From Phoronis ovalis (lineage: Eukaryota; Phoronida; Phoronidae), in the NCBI GenBank assembly GCA_028565635.1, contig JAOXYB010067101.1, forward strand, positions 1 to 10,156: DNA of 10,156 nucleotides, in the 5' to 3' direction. The position numbers and the translations under genes were made by a program. The number at the start of each line of letters is the position of its first letter. The first letter of the stretch is position 1. A model generated the notes under the pieces. The model saw nothing but the letters and a program-made list of their open reading frames with translations, did no database searches and was not told where the DNA came from. Positions 6,869 through 10,156 of this stretch are shown here, one piece after another.

Positions 6869-7343
6869 AATGCCGTTACGAAACTTCGACATTTTTTGCC
6901 ATGTGTATCGTTTTCTTTGTTTTACAGTAGCTGCTTAAATTTTTGTCCGATTAGCTCCATATTCTGTACAGAATAAGTACAGGTCAAAGTACAGGTTATG
7001 TATAGTATTGATCCGGAATACTTCCAACATGGCCGACTGGCGGTCATGTTGGTTCTGGAGATTGCATGTCGTAATAACAGCTTTAGTTTTTATCCGATCA
7101 GCTTCATATTTGGTACAGAGTAAGTACAGGTCGCAGTACAAGCTATTTTAAATTTTGATATAGATTAATTCCAATATGGCTGACGAGCGGCCATGTTGTT
7201 CCCGAAAGGGCACGTAATGTTGCGTCTATACCCGCTAAGACGAAGCTCTGCCTGGACGATTCAAAGGTAGTTCTAATAAGGCCATAGGTTGGTGAGCATA
7301 CTAGACTAGGTGACATTTTAAAATGACCTTGACAAGTAGGTCA
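6869..7343 (+). repeat. long unit (475 bp)
   Basis: There are two modules in series. The first (7024-7052) has a foldback CCAACATGGCC-N7-GGTCATGTTGG with one stem mismatch and leads into GGTTCTGGAGATTGCATGTC. The second has its core near 7165. The spacer carries a perfect anchor at 7324-7343. Confidence 0.82.
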
Positions 7344-7385
7344 AATGCTGGCACAAATTTTCGACATTTTTTGCTGTGCATATTA
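7344..7385 (+). repeat. spacer tail at a spacer-to-head junction
   Basis: The usual spacer end (CGACATTTTTTGCTGTGCAT) runs directly into the third head. The normal continuation GTAACACTTTCTTTGTC is displaced by the head, and a related string reappears after the first and second heads. The arrangement equals that at 271-361. Confidence 0.7.
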
Positions 7386-7446
7386 CTTTTTATGCCCATC
7401 CACTATAGTGGCTGGGCATATAGTCGTAGTGTAGGCGTTGTCGTTT
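7386..7446 (+). repeat. repeat-element 5' head hairpin, copy 3, internal to the array
   Basis: TATGCCCA (7391-7398) pairs with TGGGCATA (7413-7420) and encloses the perfect palindrome CCACTATAGTGG (7400-7411), so almost the whole head can fold. It lacks the TATGTAACACTTTC stretch found after the other heads and joins the module directly at GTTGTCGTTTCAG. Confidence 0.78.
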
Positions 7447-7705
7447 CAGTTTTTACCTGATCGGCTTCATATTTGGCACGGTAAATACAGGTCAAAGTGC
7501 AGGTCTGTTATACTTTTGACCTTGATTACTTCCAATATGGCCGACTGGTGGCCATGTTTGTTCCCGAGAGGGCACGTAATAATAAGTCTATAGCTGCAAA
7601 GACGAAGCGCTACCTGGACGATTCAAAGCTGGGTCTAGGAAGGTCATAGATTGGTGGGTGGCGTAGGCTAAGTAACATTTTAAAATGACCTTGTGAAATA
7701 GGTCA
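7447..7705 (+). repeat. head-linked module plus spacer
   Basis: The module is of the head-linked subtype (GGTAAATACAGGTCAAAGTG, TTTTGACCTTGATTAC), with foldback near 7537-7555 (ATGGCC/TGGCCAT). The spacer follows, with anchor TGACCTTGTGAAATAGGTCA at 7686-7705. One module only, as after the head at 357. Confidence 0.78.
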
Positions 7706-8181
7706 AATGCCGAAAGGATTCTTGGACATTTTTGTCGCGGGTAATGCTTTTCTTGTCTCATATTAAGTGCTTCAGTTTTTATCCGATCAGCTCCATATTC
7801 GGTACACAGTAAGTACAGGACAAAGTACAGGTTATGTATAATATTGACCTGGATTACTTCCACATGGCCGACTGGCGGCCATGTTGGTTCGTGAGATTGC
7901 ATATCGTAATAACATGTTCAGTTTATATCCGATCAGTTTCATATTCTGCACAGAACAAGTCTAGGTCACAGTACATACTATGTATACTTTTGACCTGGAT
8001 TACTTCCAATATGGCCGACTGGCAGCCATGTTTCTTCTCAAGAGGGTACGTAACAATTAACATCTATAGCTGCGCAGATGAAGCGCTACCTGGGTGATTC
8101 AAATGTGGTTCTAGGAAGGCCATAGATTGGTGGGTTGCCTAGGCTAGGTGACATTTTAAAATGACCTTGAGAAGTAGGTCA
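7706..8181 (+). repeat. long unit (476 bp)
   Basis: It has two modules, with foldbacks near 7863 and 8011, then the spacer and a perfect anchor at 8162-8181. The first module leads into GTTGGTTCGTGAGATTGC and the second into TTCTCAAGAGGGTACG, the constant order seen in all long units. Confidence 0.82.
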
Positions 8182-8655
8182 AATGCCAAAACGATTCTTG
8201 GACATTTTTTGTTGCGGATAATACTTTTTGTCTGGCAATAATTGCTTCAGCTTTTATCTGATCAGCTCCATATTCGGTACACAGTAAGTACAGGACAAAG
8301 TACAGGTTATGTGTAATGTTGACCCGGATTACTTCCAACATGGCCGACTGGTGGCCATGTTGGTTCGCGAGATTGCACATCATATTGACACCTTCAGTTT
8401 ATACCCAATCAGTTTGATATTCTGCGCAGAGCAAGTCCAGGTCGCAGTACATGGTATGTGTACTTTTGACCTAGATAACTTCCAATATGGCCGACTGGTG
8501 GCCATGTTTGTTCTCGAAAGGGTACGTAACAATACATCTATACCCGCGAAGACGAAGCGCTACTTGGACGATTCAAAGGTGTTTCTAGGAAGGCTATAGA
8601 TTGGTGGGTTGCCTATGCTAGGTGATATTTTAAAATGACCTTGAGAAGTAGGTCA
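8182..8655 (+). repeat. long unit (474 bp)
   Basis: It has two modules, with cores near 8325 and 8474, and a spacer with a perfect anchor at 8636-8655. It shares private variants with its neighbours (TTGGTGGGTTGCCTA before the anchor, TTGAGAAGTAGG in it, and AAAACGATTCTTGG after it), indicating recent local duplication. Confidence 0.82.
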
Positions 8656-8865
8656 AATGCCAAAACGATTCTTGGACATTTGTTTTCGTGCGTAATACTT
8701 TCTTTGTCTCGCAATAACTGCTTCAGTTTTTATCTGATTAGCTCCATATTCGGTACACAGTAAGTACAGGACAAAGTACAGGTTATGTGTAATATTGATC
8801 CGGATTACTTACAACATGGCCGACTGGCTAGGTGACATTTTGAAGTGACCTTGACAAGTAGGTCA
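8656..8865 (+). repeat. truncated unit (210 bp), deletion inside the foldback
   Basis: The first module is intact up to ATGGCCGACTGGC and then jumps straight to TAGGTGACATT, the end of the spacer (junction about 8828). The foldback right arm, the second module and most of the spacer are missing, 264 bp compared with a 474-bp unit. GGC is shared by both normal sequences at the join. Confidence 0.82.
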
Positions 8866-9339
8866 AATGCCAAAACGATTCATGGAAATTGTTTGCGGGA
8901 GTAATTCTTTCTTTGTCTCGTAATAACTGCTTTATTTTTTATCCGATCAGCTCCGTATTCTGTATAGAGCAAGTACAGGTCAAAGTACAGGTTATATATA
9001 ATATTGACCTGGATTACTTCCAACATGGCTGACTGGCAGCCATTTTGGTTTGTGAGAATGCACATCATAATAACAGCTTCAGTTTTTATCCGGTCAGTTT
9101 CATATTCGGCACAGAGTAAGTCCAGGTTGCAGTACATGCTATTGTAGTTTGGACCTAGATTATTTCCAATATGGCCGACTGGTGGCCATGTTTGTTCTCG
9201 AGAGGGCAAGTAATGTTGCGTTTATAACCGTGAAGATGAAGTGCTGCTTGAACGATTCAAAGGTGGTTCTAGAAAGACCATAGCTTGGTGGGCATGATAG
9301 GCTAGGTGACATTTTAAAATGACCCTGACAAGTAGGTCA
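8866..9339 (+). repeat. long unit (474 bp)
   Basis: It has two modules (cores near 9011 and 9158) and a spacer whose anchor at 9320 reads TGACCCTGACAAGTAGGTCA, with one change in the left half-site. The first foldback right arm has mutated to GCAGCCATTTTGG. Confidence 0.82.
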
Positions 9340-9813
9340 AATGCCGCAACGTTCTTAGACAGTTTTTGCCGTGCCTAACTCTTTCTTTATCTCGCAATAA
9401 CTTCTTTACTTTTTATCCGATCAGCTATATATTCGATACACAGCAAGTACAGGACAAGTACAGGTTATATATAATATGTACCCAGATTACTTCCAACATG
9501 GCCGACTGGCGGCCATGTTGGTTGGCGATATTGCACGTCATAATAATACCATCAGTTTTTATCCGATCAGTTTCATATTCGGCACAGAGTAAGTCCAGGT
9601 TGCAGTACATGCTATGTATACTTTTGACCTAGATTACTTCCAATATGGATGACTGGCAGCCATGTTTGTTTTCGAGAGGGCACGTAACATTGCGTTTATA
9701 GCTGCGAAGACAAAGCCCTACATGGATGATTCATAGGTGGTTCTAGGAAGACTATAGGTTGGTGGGTGTAATAGGCTAGGTGACATTGTAAAATGACCTT
9801 GACAAGTAGGTCA
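9340..9813 (+). repeat. long unit (474 bp) with perfect 11-bp foldback
   Basis: It has two modules. The first has the best foldback in the window, CCAACATGGCC (9493-9503) against GGCCATGTTGG (9511-9521) around the 7-nt loop GACTGGC. The second has its core near 9632. The spacer (GACAAAGCCCTACATGG, TTCATAGGTGG, AAGACTATAGG) shares private variants with that at 6127-6180. The anchor at 9794-9813 is perfect. Confidence 0.82.
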
Positions 9814-10156
9814 AATGCCATTACGAAACTTCGACATTTTTTGCCATGTGGAACGCTTTCTTTGTCTCGCAATAACGGCTTCAGTTTTTATCTGATTAGC
9901 TCCGTATTCGGTACAGAATAAGTACAGGACAATGTATAAGTTATGTGTAATATTGACCCAGATTACTTCCAATATGGCCAACTGGTTGCCATGTTTGTTC
10001 CCGAGAGGGCACATAACATTGCATCTAAGATGAAGCACTGCCTGGACGATTCAAAGGTGGTTCTAGGAAAGCCATAGGCTGGTGGGAGTAATAGGCTAGA
10101 TGATATTTTAAAATGACCTTGACAAGTAGGTCAAATGCTGGTACGAATCTTCGACA
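9814..10156 (+). repeat. short unit (320 bp) and start of the next, cut by the window end
   Basis: One module (core near 9957, foldback right arm changed to GGTTGCCAT) is followed by a spacer shortened around CATCTAAGATGAAGCACTGCC and a perfect anchor at 10114-10133. The sequence then enters the usual GCTGGTACGAATCTTCGACA and stops at the window edge, so the array continues. Confidence 0.8.

Larger units (their letters stand above)
5577..10156 (+). repeat. younger modular repeat array (array 2), runs off the window
   Basis: Eighteen module cores (GATTACTTCCAAYATGGCCGACTGG-like) and eleven spacer anchors occur in one orientation. Anchors at 6211, 6537, 6849, 7324, 7686, 8162, 8636, 8846, 9320, 9794 and 10114 are separated by 326, 312, 475, 362, 476, 474, 210, 474, 474 and 320 bp. 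Units with two modules are about 474 bp and units with one are about 320 bp; 362 includes a head and 210 is a deletion. Copies are far more alike than in array 1. Short ORFs of 60 to 110 codons on both strands recur with the repeat and share the same peptides (such as LLCTEYGADRIKTEA on the minus strand), so they are by-products. Confidence 0.92.

Noticed and set aside
7588-7902. A 104-codon minus-strand ORF, with similar ones at 8880-9209, 8156-8383 and 5767-6027, sharing LLCTEYGADRIKTEA-like peptides
   Set aside because: The shared peptide comes from translating the same DNA repeat. The ORFs begin and end at different points of the unit, occur on both strands and are broken in most copies, so there is no sign of selection for protein.
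6200-10156. CRISPR-like regular repeats
   Set aside because: The units are hundreds of bases long, the 'spacers' are themselves repeated and diverged, and the setting is eukaryotic with spliced exons.

Overview
This window looks like intronic DNA from an animal nuclear genome, most likely a marine invertebrate; a bivalve or other mollusc is my best guess. The reasons are AT-rich non-coding sequence, no ORF longer than about 110 codons, no bacterial-type gene packing, two short exon-like islands with consensus splice sites, and dense old transposable-element debris. The species guess rests on the general look of the repeats and was not checked by any search.

Only two stretches look like host coding sequence, both on the + strand. 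They are 202-246 (45 nt) and 5034-5154 (121 nt), each with an AG acceptor and a GT donor. Their phases fit: the first ends one base into a codon and the second supplies the other two, and the joined frame is open throughout. The second exon encodes what looks like helices 1 and 2 of a death effector domain (DED), the adaptor fold of FADD, caspase-8 and relatives in apoptosis and innate immune signalling. The gene would continue on both sides of the window.

The rest is intron filled with repeats. Region 271-2580 is an old, diverged array of one modular repeat. Region 2581-5033 holds two putative terminal-inverted-repeat elements (2641-2940 and 3706-4344), a hairpin-rich patch (3049-3164), a broken reverse-transcriptase fragment (3499-3605) and a retroposon-like 3' end (about 4850-5003) just before the DED exon. 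Region 5161-5576 is plain intron. Region 5577-10156 is a younger and better-preserved array of the same repeat, which runs off the window.

The repeat is the most interesting object here. Its basic module is about 150 bp and contains a foldback centred on ATGGCC-N7-GGCCAT. One or two modules alternate with a spacer block carrying TGACCTTGACAAGTAGGTCA. This gives units of two sizes, about 474 bp and about 320 bp. Three copies carry a 5' 'head' hairpin beginning TATGCCCA. At two of these the head directly follows the spacer end of a previous unit, as if whole elements had been joined head to tail. I cannot assign the element to a named family. A non-autonomous rolling-circle (Helitron/Helentron-like) element with internal tandem repeats is one hypothesis, and an ordinary dispersed satellite is the alternative.

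The many short ORFs in the array are the same repeat translated over and over, so I do not call them genes.
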